DNA from: Desulfohalobiaceae bacterium S24
Lineage (GTDB): Bacteria; Desulfobacterota; Desulfovibrionia; Desulfovibrionales; Desulfothermaceae
NCBI GenBank assembly: GCA_011389765.1
Contig: JAABTT010000005.1
Location: 1 to 64,000, forward strand
Direction: 5' to 3'
Length of the DNA: 64,000 nucleotides
Shown here piece by piece: positions 36,938 to 46,657 of the stretch; position 1 is the stretch's first letter; every line of letters begins with the position of its first letter. Position numbers and translations under genes: made by a program. The notes beneath the pieces are model-generated. The model had not been told where the DNA came from. It made no database searches and saw only the letters and a program-made list of their open reading frames with translations.

Positions 36938-38185
36938 ATGACTGAAGAGAAAGATACCACCACGGAACTGTGTTGTTCCTTTTGTTCCAAGTCCCAGGAA
37001 GAGGTGCAGCGTTTAATCGCCGGTCCGGATGTCTATATTTGCGACGAGTGTATTTCGCTGTGCAACGAGATCTTGACGCACGACAAAATCACGGAAGAGT
37101 CCGAAGCCGGAGGACTGCTGCCCCCATCGGAACTGAAAAAAGCTCTGGACGATCATATCATCGGGCAGGAACAGGCCAAGCGTATTTTGTCGGTGGCTGT
37201 GTACAATCACTACAAGCGGGTCTACTATCACCAGACCGCTGTTCAGGATGTCACCCTGGACAAAAGCAATATCCTGCTCATCGGGCCGACCGGCTCCGGA
37301 AAAACCCTGCTGGCTCAGACTTTGGCCAGTATACTGAAAGTCCCTTTTGCGATTGCAGACGCGACCACCCTCACGGAGGCCGGATATGTGGGTGAAGATG
37401 TCGAAAATATATTGGTTCAGCTGCTGCAGAATGCGGACTACGATATTGATGCGGCTTCCAAGGGCATTGTGTATGTTGATGAAATCGATAAGATTTCCAA
37501 GAAGTCCGACAGCGCCTCGATTACCAGGGACGTCTCCGGAGAAGGGGTGCAGCAGGCTCTTTTGAAGATCATGGAAGGAACGGAAGCCTCCATCCCCCCA
37601 AAGGGGGGACGAAAGCACCCCCAGCAGGAGTACATCAAGCTGAACACCTCGAACATTCTCTTTATTATGGGCGGGGCTTTCATCAATCTGGACACGATCA
37701 TTCAGCAGCGGACCAAAGGCCGGGCCATGGGTTTTGGGGCTGAGCTTGGCGGAATCAATAAAGGAAAATTAGGGGATGTTCTACGGATGAGCCAGCCCGA
37801 GGATCTTATAAAATTTGGCTTGATTCCTGAATTTGTGGGACGCATTCCGGTTCTTGCCGCTTTGGATGAACTTGAAGAGGAAGATTTGGTCAGGATTTTG
37901 ACGGAGCCGGTGAATGCTCTGGTCAAGCAGTATCAGAAACTCTTTGAGCTGGATAAGGTCACCTTGCGTTTTTCTCGGAACGCCCTGAAGGCCATAGCCC
38001 GTTTGGCCATGGAACGTAAAACCGGGGCGCGGGGATTGCGGAGCGTGATGGAGGCCATGATGCTGGATATCATGTACCGGCTGCCATCCTTGAAAGGGGT
38101 GCAGGAGTGCGTGATCAATCGGGCCATGGTTGACAATGGAGCCGAACCCCTGCTCATTTATGAACAGGAGGCCAAAACCGCTTAA
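36938..38185 (+). CDS. clpX: ATP-dependent Clp protease, unfoldase subunit ClpX
   Basis: The 415-residue AAA+ unfoldase has the N-terminal C4 zinc-binding dimerisation domain (CSFC...CDEC), Walker A GPTGSGKT near 115, and Walker B YVDEIDKI near 178. The IGF-type loop for ClpP docking is less clear (near FGLIPEF). It recognises tagged substrates and feeds them to ClpP. It is directly behind clpP and 53 bases before lon. Confidence 0.97.
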   Translation: MTEEKDTTTELCCSFCSKSQEEVQRLIAGPDVYICDECISLCNEILTHDKITEESEAGGLLPPSELKKALDDHIIGQEQAKRILSVAVYNHYKRVYYHQTAVQDVTLDKSNILLIGPTGSGKTLLAQTLASILKVPFAIADATTLTEAGYVGEDVENILVQLLQNADYDIDAASKGIVYVDEIDKISKKSDSASITRDVSGEGVQQALLKIMEGTEASIPPKGGRKHPQQEYIKLNTSNILFIMGGAFINLDTIIQQRTKGRAMGFGAELGGINKGKLGDVLRMSQPEDLIKFGLIPEFVGRIPVLAALDELEEEDLVRILTEPVNALVKQYQKLFELDKVTLRFSRNALKAIARLAMERKTGARGLRSVMEAMMLDIMYRLPSLKGVQECVINRAMVDNGAEPLLIYEQEAKTA

Positions 38186-38238
38186 AAAAAATATATATTT
38201 GCTGCCGCTTCGGCCGCAAATATCATCGGAGGAGATAT

Positions 38239-40689
38239 ATGACTGACAAAACACTCAGGATCGGAGATCCCGAAGGGAGCAATACGATCCCTTTGATGAC
38301 GCTTCGCGAAGTGGTTATGTTTCCCAAGACCATTGCTCCCCTGTACGTTGGTCGCAAAGCTTCCATCCAGGCTGTGGAGCAGGCCTTGGAACAGTACGAG
38401 AAAAAGATTTTTCTGGTGACTCAAAGAGATCCGGCCGACGAACAGCCGACCTGTGACAATCTCTTCGATGTCGGAGTGGTCTGTAAAATTCTCCAGATGC
38501 TGCGCATGCCCGACGGAACCATCAAGGTGCTGTTCGAAGGGTTGTACAGGGCCGGATGGAAAGGCGAGGATCCTCTGTTCCAAGAGGATCAATCCTTCCC
38601 CTTGGTGCGGGTTGAGAAGATTGCCGAAGCCAAGGCCGGCGGGACGGAGAGCACCGCATTGATCAATCTTGTGCAGAAGGCCGTGAAAAAGTTTTCGCAA
38701 ATCAATAAAAAAATGACCAAAGAGGTGGTCAAAACATTCAACAGCATTGAAGACCCGGGACGCCTGGCCGACATGATCATGTCCCATCTGAAGGTGGATT
38801 TCCAGAAGGCACAGAAAGTTCTGGAAACTTTGGACCCTATGTCCCGTCTGGAGGAGGCTTACGCTTTGCTGCTCAATCAGATTGAGTATTCAGAGACCGA
38901 GCAGAAGATCAACTCCAGAGTGAAGGAGCAGGTAGAATCCAATCAGAAGAACTACTATCTCAATGAGCAGCTCAAGGCTATTCAAAAAGAGATGGGAACA
39001 GAGATGGACGCCGGGGCAGAAGCCGATGAGCTGCTGGAACGTCTCGAAGCCAAAGAAATGCCTGAAGAGGCCAAAGAAAAAGGGCGCAAGGAGATCGCTA
39101 AAATCAAGCAGATTCCCCCGTCTTCTGCCGAATATACAGTGGTCAGAAATTATGTGGATTGCATCCTTGATCTGCCCTGGAATACACTCAAAGAGACGAG
39201 CCGGGATATTGATCAGGCCGCCAAAATCCTGGATGAAGACCATTTTGGTCTGGAAAAGCCGAAAGAGCGGATTCTGGAATATTTGGCGGTTCAGACCCTG
39301 GTGGAAAAGCTGCAGGGACAGATTCTCTGTTTTGTGGGCCCTCCAGGGGTCGGCAAGACCTCCCTGGCCCGTTCCATCTCCAGGGCCACGGATCGCGAGT
39401 TCGTCCGTCTGTCCCTGGGAGGGGTCCGGGATGAGGCTGAAATCAGGGGTCACAGGCGGACCTATATCGGAGCGCTGCCCGGGAAGATCCTGCAGTCCTT
39501 GAAAAGAAAAGAGTACAACAATCCGGTTGTATGTCTTGATGAAGTGGATAAGATGAGTACGGATTTTCGCGGCGATCCCTCCTCCGCTCTGCTGGAGGTT
39601 CTGGATCCGGAGCAGAATTATGCCTTCAGCGATCATTATCTTGACCTGGATTATGATCTTTCCAATGTGTTTTTTATCACTACGGCCAATACCCTGCAGA
39701 CCATTCCCTGGGCCCTTCGGGACAGAATGGAGATCATTCGTCTGCCCGGGTATCTGGAAACGGAAAAAATGAAAATCGCCCGTTCTTTCCTCCTGCCCAA
39801 ACAACTGGAACGGCACGGTTTGCAGGAAGACCAGGTCCATATCTCAGACGGAGCGGTTCAGGACGTGATTCAGCGCTACACCCGCGAGGCCGGAGTTCGC
39901 AACATGGAGCGCGAGCTGGCCTCTATCTATCGGAAGGTCGCTAAGAAGATCGTCCGGGACGATGCGGGCGGGTCCCGGGTTCTGGTGAATAAAAACAGCG
40001 TGCATACCTACCTTGGCGTGCCCAGATATCGCTTTGAGGAGCGGGAAGAAAAAGCCAGGGTCGGATTGAGCATCGGTCTGGCCTGGACGGAAATGGGCGG
40101 TGAACTCCTGATGATCGAGGCGGTAGTCATGTCCGGGACCGGCAAGATTGAAGTCACCGGAACCATAGGCGATGTCATGCAGGAATCAGCCAAAGCCGCC
40201 CTGAGTTATATTCGCTCCCGGGCCAATCTTTTCGGATTGCGGCCGGAGTTTTATAAGGAGGTGGATATCCATCTTCACATTCCGGAAGGGGCTACGCCCA
40301 AAGACGGACCTTCAGCCGGAATCACCATGAGCTCCGCCCTTGTTTCGGCCTTGTTGAATATCCCGGTGGACAATGATGTGGCCATGACCGGAGAGATCAC
40401 CCTTCGAGGCCGGGTGCTGCCCATCGGCGGCTTGCGGGAAAAATTGCTGGCGGCCCATCGAGGACGGGTTTCCAAAGTGATCATTCCCAAGGAAAACAAC
40501 AAGGATCTGAAGGAAGTTCCCCGGGAAATCCTGCGGGATCTGGAGATCATTCAGGTTGAGCATATGGATGAAGTCCTGCCCCAGGCGCTGATTGATGTCC
40601 AAGCAACGGAAATCTTCTGCGGACAGGGAGTCGATCTTGCTCTGCTCAACAGCCTGCGTATGGACGAGCATCGCCTGCAACGGCATTGA
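38239..40689 (+). CDS. lon: ATP-dependent protease Lon
   Basis: The 816-residue protein has the N-terminal LON substrate-binding domain (about 14-205), a coiled coil, the AAA+ domain with GPPGVGKTS near 370 and the protease domain with catalytic Ser in [11 protein letters not shown] (near 694) and Lys in GLREKLLAA (near 736). It degrades misfolded and regulatory proteins. GGAGGAG precedes the ATG. A strong terminator directly follows the stop. Confidence 0.97.
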   Translation: MTDKTLRIGDPEGSNTIPLMTLREVVMFPKTIAPLYVGRKASIQAVEQALEQYEKKIFLVTQRDPADEQPTCDNLFDVGVVCKILQMLRMPDGTIKVLFEGLYRAGWKGEDPLFQEDQSFPLVRVEKIAEAKAGGTESTALINLVQKAVKKFSQINKKMTKEVVKTFNSIEDPGRLADMIMSHLKVDFQKAQKVLETLDPMSRLEEAYALLLNQIEYSETEQKINSRVKEQVESNQKNYYLNEQLKAIQKEMGTEMDAGAEADELLERLEAKEMPEEAKEKGRKEIAKIKQIPPSSAEYTVVRNYVDCILDLPWNTLKETSRDIDQAAKILDEDHFGLEKPKERILEYLAVQTLVEKLQGQILCFVGPPGVGKTSLARSISRATDREFVRLSLGGVRDEAEIRGHRRTYIGALPGKILQSLKRKEYNNPVVCLDEVDKMSTDFRGDPSSALLEVLDPEQNYAFSDHYLDLDYDLSNVFFITTANTLQTIPWALRDRMEIIRLPGYLETEKMKIARSFLLPKQLERHGLQEDQVHISDGAVQDVIQRYTREAGVRNMERELASIYRKVAKKIVRDDAGGSRVLVNKNSVHTYLGVPRYRFEEREEKARVGLSIGLAWTEMGGELLMIEAVVMSGTGKIEVTGTIGDVMQESAKAALSYIRSRANLFGLRPEFYKEVDIHLHIPEGATPKDGPSAGITMSSALVSALLNIPVDNDVAMTGEITLRGRVLPIGGLREKLLAAHRGRVSKVIIPKENNKDLKEVPREILRDLEIIQVEHMDEVLPQALIDVQATEIFCGQGVDLALLNSLRMDEHRLQRH

Positions 40690-40738
40690 GGCAAAATCTG
40701 CCTGATCTTTTCAGGCAGATTTTGCCTGGAATTTTTTT
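40689..40738 (+). terminator. Rho-independent terminator of lon
   Basis: A perfect 17-bp stem (AGGCAAAATCTGCCTGA arm, 5-base loop) begins at the lon stop and is followed five bases later by a run of seven T. Confidence 0.9.
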
Positions 40739-40789
40739 CTGAACTCGAGAGTCATAAGTTTTTCCGCCTGTGGAGGAGGGGAGAATCTG

Positions 40790-41977
40790 ATGTATGAACA
40801 CCTGCAGGACAAGTTGCGAAAGGAACTGGAGCAGATCAAATCAGGCGGACTGTACAAGGACGAGCGCGTCCTGACCACCCCCCAGAATGCCCGGGTTGGG
40901 GTGAGAGGAGGCCGAGAGGTCCTCAATATGTGCGCCAACAATTACCTGGGCCTCTCCGATCATCCGGAGGTCGTTGCCGCGGCCCGGGAAGCTCTGGATC
41001 AATGGGGCTACGGCCTGTCATCGGTCAGGTTTATCTGCGGGACCCAGGAGGTGCACAAAGCGCTGGAAAACGCGGTCAGCACCTTTTTACAGACCGAGGA
41101 TACCCTCCTGTATACTTCCTGTTTCGACGCCAACACCGGCTTGTTCGAGACCCTGCTCGGGCCGGAGGACGCCGTTCTCAGCGATGCACTCAATCACGCT
41201 TCGATTATCGACGGAATACGTCTGTGCAAGGCCAGGCGCTTCCGCTATACAAACAATGATCTGCGCGATCTCGAGGAAAAATTGCAGCAGGCCGGCGACT
41301 GTCGAATCAAAATGATCGCCACGGACGGGGTCTTTTCCATGGACGGCACGATCGCCGATTTAGAGGGCATTTGCGACCTGGCGGAGCAGCACGAAGCCCT
41401 GGTCATGGTGGATGATTCCCATGCCATTGGCTTCATGGGGGCTTCGGGCCGGGGGACCCCGGAACACTGTTCAGTGATGCAACGAGTGGATATTCTGACC
41501 GGGACCTTCGGCAAGGCCCTGGGCGGGGCCAGCGGCGGCTACACCAGCGGCCGGAAGGAAATTGTGGATTTTCTGCGGCAGCGCTCCAGGCCCTACCTCT
41601 TCTCCAATACCTTGGCCCCGATGATCGCCGGAGGCTCCCTCAAAGCCATCGAGCTTTTGAGGCGAAGCACCGATCTCCGGGACCGCTTGGAATCCAATAC
41701 CCGCTATTTCCGGCAGGGCATGACGGAGCTGGGTTTTGCAATCCGGCCGGGGACGCATCCCATCGTGCCCATTATGCTCGGGGACGCGGTTCTGGCCCAG
41801 CAGATGGCGGCCGGGCTCCTGGAGAACGGGGTGTATGTGGTCGGATTTTCCTATCCAGTGGTGCCCATGGGCCAGGCCCGGATCCGGGTGCAGATCAGCG
41901 CGGCTCATACCAGAGAAGATCTGGACTTTGCCATGCAGCAATTCAAAAAGGTGGACGAGGCATTGAAGAGCGGTTAA
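40790..41977 (+). CDS. kbl: Glycine C-acetyltransferase (2-amino-3-ketobutyrate CoA ligase)
   Basis: The 395-residue PLP enzyme of the alpha-oxoamine synthase family interconverts glycine + acetyl-CoA and 2-amino-3-ketobutyrate. [12 protein letters not shown] near 45, the pocket segment [11 protein letters not shown] near 206 and the PLP lysine in [12 protein letters not shown] (near 241) are typical of Kbl. Its usual partner threonine dehydrogenase is absent. It lies 122 bases before an MttB homologue on the same strand. Complete demethylation of glycine betaine yields glycine, so Kbl might handle that product, but kbl next to lon may also be ordinary gene order. GGAGGAGGGG precedes the ATG. 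Confidence 0.92.
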   Translation: MYEHLQDKLRKELEQIKSGGLYKDERVLTTPQNARVGVRGGREVLNMCANNYLGLSDHPEVVAAAREALDQWGYGLSSVRFICGTQEVHKALENAVSTFLQTEDTLLYTSCFDANTGLFETLLGPEDAVLSDALNHASIIDGIRLCKARRFRYTNNDLRDLEEKLQQAGDCRIKMIATDGVFSMDGTIADLEGICDLAEQHEALVMVDDSHAIGFMGASGRGTPEHCSVMQRVDILTGTFGKALGGASGGYTSGRKEIVDFLRQRSRPYLFSNTLAPMIAGGSLKAIELLRRSTDLRDRLESNTRYFRQGMTELGFAIRPGTHPIVPIMLGDAVLAQQMAAGLLENGVYVVGFSYPVVPMGQARIRVQISAAHTREDLDFAMQQFKKVDEALKSG

Positions 41978-41990
41978 GGGGGGAAGGAAC

Positions 41991-42011
41991 GCGGAGTGCG
42001 GAGTGCGGAAG
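41991..42011. repeat. Heptamer tandem repeat GCGGAGT
   Basis: Two perfect GCGGAGT units and one diverged unit (GCGGAAG) follow the kbl stop, leading into a purine-rich spacer up to the MttB-like gene. Confidence 0.65.
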
Positions 42012-42099
42012 GGGGAAGGAGGAAAGAAGGCGAGAAAGGGACCGGCAGATAGGCAAACAGGCCCAGCAATAAACCGGAAAACCGACAAAAGGGAAGGGT

Positions 42100-43572
42100 A
42101 TGGGCAGCGAGCTCAAAAAAATTCATGCTGCTTCGGTTCGACTCCTGGAAGAGATCGGGATTAAGCTTCACCATCCTGAGGTCTTGGAGCGCATCGCCGG
42201 GTTCGGGATCAAAGTCGAAGGGCAGACCGCCTATTTTACGGAAAAACAGCTCAGGCACTGGGTGAATCTGGCGCCTGGCCGTTTCACCCTCTCGGCTCTT
42301 AATCCTGAACATGACATGTTTGTCGGCGGGGACAGCATTGAATATGCCGCGGGATACGGAGCTCCGACCATAGTGGATCCCGAAGGCAACCGCCGGGCCG
42401 CCTTGATGGAAGACTATATCCAGTTTCTCAAGCTGGTCAATCAAAGCCCTTATTTTCATCTGAACGGCGGCATACTGGTCCAGCCCATGGATCTTCTGGA
42501 TCTCCCCTGCTTTCCAACCATGCTCTATGCCTCAATCCTGTATTCAGACAAGTGCCTCATGGGTTTTCAAAGCAATCGCAGGACCATGGAACAGCTTATG
42601 GACATGGTGGCCATTTGCTTCGGCGGCAAGGACAAACTTCTGGAACAGCCCCGGCTGATCTCCATGATCAGCACTATGAGCCCCCTGCAGGTGGATTCCG
42701 AGGCCCTGGACACCCTCCTGGTCTGTGCCGGCTGCCGGCAGCCGGTGATCATCTCGCCGGGACCGGCCGCCGGGAGCACCGGTCCGGTTACCATGGCCGG
42801 CAATGTCTCCCTGGCCAATGCCGAGGCCCTGGCGGTCATCGCCATATCCCAGATGATCCAGCCTGGGACCCCTGTGGTCTATGGTCTGCAGTCCACGTCG
42901 GCCGATCTGAGAAGCGGGGGCATTTCCATCGGGTCTCCGGCCTATTCCATCCAGGCTGCCTATTGCGCCCGACTGGCCAGGATGTACGGCATCCCCAGCC
43001 GAACCGGGGGCACGAACAACGACGCCAAGGGCGTGTCCGTGCAAAGCGGGTATGAAAGCATGTTCTCCATGCTCAACGCCTGCCTGCACAACGTCAACCT
43101 TATTGTGCAAAGCGCGGGTATGCTGGACTCCTACGCAGCCACGTCCTATGAGCAGTTTATGGTTGATCTGGAGATCATCAGCATGATTGAATTCTATCTC
43201 CAGGGCCTGGAGACGGACCAGGACTCCTTTGCCTTTGATGTGATCAAAAGTGTGGGCTCCGGGGGGGAATTTCTCAGCTCGGAGCACACCCTGCTGCATT
43301 TCCGGACCGATACCTGGAATCCCCTGATCGGCCTGCGCGGCAACATCAAGGGCATGACCCCCAATGAAAAATTCCTGTTCAATATCAATAAGGCCATGAA
43401 CGGCATGCTGGAATCCTATGAGAAACCGCCCTATGACCCGGCGATGATCGCATCCCTGGAGAACTATCTCATTCAGGACGTAGGGCTGGATCAGGAAGTT
43501 CTGACCTCGATCCGGGGGGACAGGCCATCCCGAAATATCGATGACGGCGAGAATTCGCCGAGGGCGGCCTGA
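42100..43572 (+). CDS. MttB-superfamily methyltransferase without pyrrolysine (copy 1)
   Basis: The 490-residue protein is full length for the trimethylamine methyltransferase superfamily but has no in-frame amber. The segment matching the Pyl site reads GGTNNDAKG, with Asn where pyrrolysine would be. Characterised non-Pyl relatives demethylate quaternary amines such as glycine betaine (MtgB), proline betaine or carnitine and pass the methyl to a cognate corrinoid protein. The substrate here is not predictable. No corrinoid protein gene is adjacent, unlike most such operons. AAGGGAAGGG precedes the ATG. Upstream is kbl; downstream is the MITE-like element and a racemase-like gene. Confidence 0.85.
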   Translation: MGSELKKIHAASVRLLEEIGIKLHHPEVLERIAGFGIKVEGQTAYFTEKQLRHWVNLAPGRFTLSALNPEHDMFVGGDSIEYAAGYGAPTIVDPEGNRRAALMEDYIQFLKLVNQSPYFHLNGGILVQPMDLLDLPCFPTMLYASILYSDKCLMGFQSNRRTMEQLMDMVAICFGGKDKLLEQPRLISMISTMSPLQVDSEALDTLLVCAGCRQPVIISPGPAAGSTGPVTMAGNVSLANAEALAVIAISQMIQPGTPVVYGLQSTSADLRSGGISIGSPAYSIQAAYCARLARMYGIPSRTGGTNNDAKGVSVQSGYESMFSMLNACLHNVNLIVQSAGMLDSYAATSYEQFMVDLEIISMIEFYLQGLETDQDSFAFDVIKSVGSGGEFLSSEHTLLHFRTDTWNPLIGLRGNIKGMTPNEKFLFNINKAMNGMLESYEKPPYDPAMIASLENYLIQDVGLDQEVLTSIRGDRPSRNIDDGENSPRAA

Positions 43573-43575
43573 TTC

Positions 43576-43920
43576 AATAATTATGTCTCAGCCTTGCCAG
43601 CGGCAAGGCTGAGACATAATTATTTGATTTTTATTACAATACACGACCAAGCTTTTATGCTATTCATCTTAAATCCATGACTGCCAGTTTGATCAGTGAA
43701 GAAACTTGATTTTTCTTTCTCCGTCACCCCGGCGGAGGCCGGGGTCCAGCTTTTTCAGTCTGGATTCCGGCCTCCGCCGGAATGACGGAGGAGGTGACCA
43801 AAAGTTTCTTCATTGATCAAACTGGCAGTCGCTGTATTGAACATTTGCGACAGAGCTTTATCGTATATTATAAATTATTTCTAATAGTTATGTGTCAGCT
43901 TTGCCAGAGGCAAAGTTGAC
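43576..43920. mobile_element. 345-bp palindromic MITE-like element
   Basis: Left end: a perfect 23-bp stem with 3-base loop (43576-43624). Right end: a 12-bp hairpin with one mismatch (43894-43920). The two ~140-bp arms are imperfect inverted repeats, each ending inwards with ACTGCCAGTTTGATCA..GAAGAAACTT. The centre (43719-43790) is a separate palindrome with CCGTCACCCCGGCGGAGG and its inverted partner, a type of repeat widespread in proteobacteria. No ORF is present. Half copies lie at 31433-31530, 57023-57160 and 58811-58935. It fills most of the 403-base gap between two genes. Mobility is inferred from structure and copies; no target duplication was established. Confidence 0.7.
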
Positions 43921-43975
43921 ATCTGAAACAAGCCCCCCGTTTTTGCATTTTCTCAGCCCGTGAGAAGGATAACAC

Positions 43976-44764
43976 ATGATCTATCAGAATCGCGATTTCA
44001 ACATCAATCATATCCGGACCCGGAAAAAGCATACCTGCTACGGCATGGGGCTGGGAATCATGGTCCTGGACGATGCCTATCCCGGTTTTCCCGGGGACGT
44101 CCGCAACGCCAGCGCCTTTCCCTATCCGATCCAGTATGAGGTGGCTGTGGGCGTGGACAATTGGAACCTGGTCTGGGAGGAGGACAAGTCCCCCTGCCGG
44201 GAGCCGGTGCTCAGAGCGGCCAAAAAGCTGGAGCAGATGGGCTGCCGGGCCATTGCTGCGGAATGCGGCTATTTTGCCTATTTTCAAAAAGATGTGGCCG
44301 GTTCGGTGGATGTGCCGGTCTTCATGTCCAGCCTGCTTCAGGTTCCTTTTATCCAGCAGGTCATCGGTCCGAACAAGGACGTGGGCATTGTCTGCGCCCA
44401 GAAGAGGTTTTTATCCGAGGCGCACCTGAGCAATTCCGGGATCGATTTGAACAGCAGGTACATCGTGGCCGGGGCCGAGGACGAATACGGCTGTCCGGAG
44501 TTTGATAATCTCTGGAACCATGAAATACGGCCTGCGGTTCCGGAGATCTTCTATGATAAGGCGGAAAGGGATTTTGTCGGGGTCTGCCGGGAGGTCTGCC
44601 GGGCTCATCCCACAATCGGGGCACTGATGCTCGAGTGCACCGGTATGCAGCCTTTTGCCCGGGCCGTGCAGCAGGCCGTGGATCTGCCGGTCTTCAGCTG
44701 GGGCACCCTTCTGGACTACGCTTATTCAGTCGTGGTGCACCGGGATTACTACGGACATGTTTGA
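43976..44764 (+). CDS. Asp/Glu/hydantoin racemase-superfamily protein
   Basis: The 262-residue protein has the two-cysteine pattern of the aspartate/glutamate racemase fold: AIAAECGYF near 97 and GALMLECTGM near 220. The N-terminal GIMVLDDAYPGFPGDVRN segment, with KVG/GIVCAQKR in the middle, occurs in uncharacterised family members. Relatives racemise amino acids, hydantoins or isomerise maleate. Between two MttB homologues it could invert a chiral betaine or amino acid such as a proline- or carnitine-type substrate; that is inference. It has its own small leader after the MITE-like element. It ends in TGA at 44764. Confidence 0.7.
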   Translation: MIYQNRDFNINHIRTRKKHTCYGMGLGIMVLDDAYPGFPGDVRNASAFPYPIQYEVAVGVDNWNLVWEEDKSPCREPVLRAAKKLEQMGCRAIAAECGYFAYFQKDVAGSVDVPVFMSSLLQVPFIQQVIGPNKDVGIVCAQKRFLSEAHLSNSGIDLNSRYIVAGAEDEYGCPEFDNLWNHEIRPAVPEIFYDKAERDFVGVCREVCRAHPTIGALMLECTGMQPFARAVQQAVDLPVFSWGTLLDYAYSVVVHRDYYGHV

Positions 44765-44787
44765 GCGAGGACGCTCAAGCATGTCAT

Positions 44788-44919
44788 ATTGAAGTGCCTT
44801 CGCCCAGTGCTCCCAACCTGGCCTTTGGTCAGGATGAGGAAAAGATTTTTGTCATGGCTGTGGATGAAGTCAATGCAGCGCCCTATTGGGGGAAAGTCTA
44901 CCAGGTCGATCTGGATTGA
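44788..44919 (+). pseudogene. C-terminal remnant of an SMP-30/gluconolactonase-like gene
   Basis: The 43 codons before TGA at 44919 read SAPNLAFGQDEEKIFVMAVD then a YWGKVYQVDL end, the usual last beta-propeller blade of SMP-30/gluconolactonase proteins. No upstream part of such a gene is present; the same frame runs back into the racemase-like gene out of phase. I regard it as a deletion remnant. A lactonase would fit the sugar-acid-like enzymes nearby. Confidence 0.55.
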
Positions 44920-44963
44920 GTGGTTCAATTCAGAAAATGGAATCGAGGCTGCGAAGTCATATG

Positions 44964-45000
44964 AAAAAAAACCCGGTCTCTGCGGACCGGGTTTTTTTTT
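44964..45000. terminator. Bidirectional Rho-independent terminator
   Basis: AAAAAAAACCCGGTC pairs with GACCGGGTTTTTTTT around a 6-base loop. It serves the plus-strand genes to its left and the minus-strand MttB operon, whose stop overlaps its edge. Confidence 0.92.
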
Positions 45001-46426
45001 ATTCCAGCTTTCGACTCATATAAGCCTTCAGTTCCTCGTCCAGGGCGGGATCGATCATGGTCTCCGGACAGGCCTGCAGCAGCTGCTTGTACTTTTTATT
45101 GGCCATGCCCACGAGGTCTTCAGATCCGATTCCCTTGAGCATGTTTTTGTGCCGTCCTCTGGAGGAGACCGAGGGACGCCAGTAGTTCCGGCAGTAGCGG
45201 AAGGTGCTTTCATGGGTCAGAAAACTGCTGCTTCCGGAGGTGACTTCCCTGATGATATCCAGAGACAGGGATTCCTGGGTTACTTCCAGGCCGTCGGTGA
45301 TGCGGTGAAAGCGTTTAAACAGCTCTTCATCGATCATGAATTTTTCATAGGAGGTAACCATCAAGGCGTCCAGGGTGCCCAGACAGTTGCTCAGGATATT
45401 CGCGCCGGTAAGCATGCCCATCATCAGGTTCTGCTCGGTTTCATACCCGGCCTGGCAGTCGATCTCATCGGAATCGGTCATGCCGCACATGATGCGGGTG
45501 GGAACTTTGTACAGGTCGTTGGCCAGTTGCAGGTTTGCGGAATTGATCAAAAAGGGTTCCGGGGATCCGGTAATGTACTGGCCTTGATTCAGGTCTCCGA
45601 CAGTGGATGACGGGGAGTAGACCACGGGATTTTCCGGATTGATGAGCTGAATGAGGGTGGTCCCGGCAATGATCTCCGCGTTTTGCTGGACCACAGTGCC
45701 CACCAGATTGACCGGTCCGGAAATCCCGGCCAGGATGCAGGGCAGGATAAAAACCGGCTGCTTGTGCCTGGCGTAGACCATCATGGTTTCAATGGCGTCG
45801 GGCCCATAGGCCATGGGACTCAAGGGATTGACGCTCACTCCGACCACATGGCTGTTCTGGAGAACATTGCTGCGGCCGAAAGCGATGTCCACCATCTCCA
45901 GGACCTGAGCGGCCTGACGTCCGTCGAGACAGTAGCTGAGGAGCGGCTTGTCCGTGTGTTTGATGGTTTCATACATCAATCTTAGATGCATGTCCTGCAG
46001 GTCGATGTCCTGGGGCACCACAGGCAGGCCTCCGACAATATTGGCCACATCGCTGGCCTGACACATCTTTTGCAGGTTGATGTAATCCTGCAATCCTGCC
46101 GGCCGCCGGCCGTTATCCTGACATTGAATGTCTGTGGGGCCGGTGTTGGGCTGGACGGCAAAGCCTTTGCCGATGAGCAGATCGTGGTCAGGGTTTCTGG
46201 CTTGAAACCGGAATCTTGATGGGCAGCGCATCATGGCGTTTTCAGCCATCTTCTGGGGAATATACACGGTCTGCCCGTCCACTTTGGCCCCGCGCTCCCG
46301 GAAAACAGTCAGGGCTTCTTCCGACTTGAAGGCAATTCCGCAGGTTTCCAGGAGTTCGATGGAGGCGTCGTGGATGGTGTTGATCTCATCCTTGGAAAGG
46401 GGATCGATTTTACTCTTTAAGGCCAT
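44999..46426 (-). CDS. MttB-superfamily methyltransferase without pyrrolysine (copy 2)
   Basis: The 475-residue homologue of MttB has no amber codon; the Pyl-equivalent segment is CGMTDSDEIDCQAG, with Met at the Pyl site and Asp in place of the following conserved Lys. It should transfer a methyl group from an unknown methylated amine to a corrinoid protein not encoded here. It is the last gene of the minus-strand ADH-to-MttB operon, 33 bases after the ubiquitin-like carrier gene, and ends in the bidirectional terminator. The divergence at the Pyl region from both other MttB proteins suggests a third substrate. Confidence 0.85.
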   Translation of the reverse strand: MALKSKIDPLSKDEINTIHDASIELLETCGIAFKSEEALTVFRERGAKVDGQTVYIPQKMAENAMMRCPSRFRFQARNPDHDLLIGKGFAVQPNTGPTDIQCQDNGRRPAGLQDYINLQKMCQASDVANIVGGLPVVPQDIDLQDMHLRLMYETIKHTDKPLLSYCLDGRQAAQVLEMVDIAFGRSNVLQNSHVVGVSVNPLSPMAYGPDAIETMMVYARHKQPVFILPCILAGISGPVNLVGTVVQQNAEIIAGTTLIQLINPENPVVYSPSSTVGDLNQGQYITGSPEPFLINSANLQLANDLYKVPTRIMCGMTDSDEIDCQAGYETEQNLMMGMLTGANILSNCLGTLDALMVTSYEKFMIDEELFKRFHRITDGLEVTQESLSLDIIREVTSGSSSFLTHESTFRYCRNYWRPSVSSRGRHKNMLKGIGSEDLVGMANKKYKQLLQACPETMIDPALDEELKAYMSRKLE

Positions 46427-46459
46427 ACAAGCTCCACAATACAGGTTTCAGGTTCTGGC

Positions 46460-46657
46460 TCATCCACCGCCTACTGCGGAGATAAGGATGATTTCCACTC
46501 CATCCGGTATCCGGAAGGAATCGAACTCGCTCCGACCGACGTATTGCTCATTGATCAGGGCCGCGGCATACGGAAATGAGTCGTGTATTTTTTCAAGGAG
46601 TTCCGTGATGGTTATTCCCGCATGCCAGGCAATATCCCTGTTCTTGACCCGGATCAT
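46460..46657 (-). CDS. Ubiquitin-like sulfur carrier (MoaD/ThiS-type)
   Basis: This 65-residue protein has a beta-grasp pattern: an N-terminal strand, TITELLEKI helix, ALINEQYVG strand, IPDGVEIILISAVGGG end. The C-terminal Gly-Gly(-Gly) is where MoaD/ThiS proteins are adenylated and thiocarboxylated. Its ATG overlaps the stop of the aldehyde oxidoreductase gene by four bases. MoaD-like genes next to tungsten aldehyde oxidoreductases are known and fit pterin cofactor assembly. It could alternatively donate sulfur to another reaction in this operon. Confidence 0.8.
   Translation of the reverse strand: MIRVKNRDIAWHAGITITELLEKIHDSFPYAAALINEQYVGRSEFDSFRIPDGVEIILISAVGGG

Noticed and set aside
38186-38238. 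CIRCE or heat-shock element before lon
   Set aside because: There is a small imperfect hairpin, but no TTAGCACTC-type arms.
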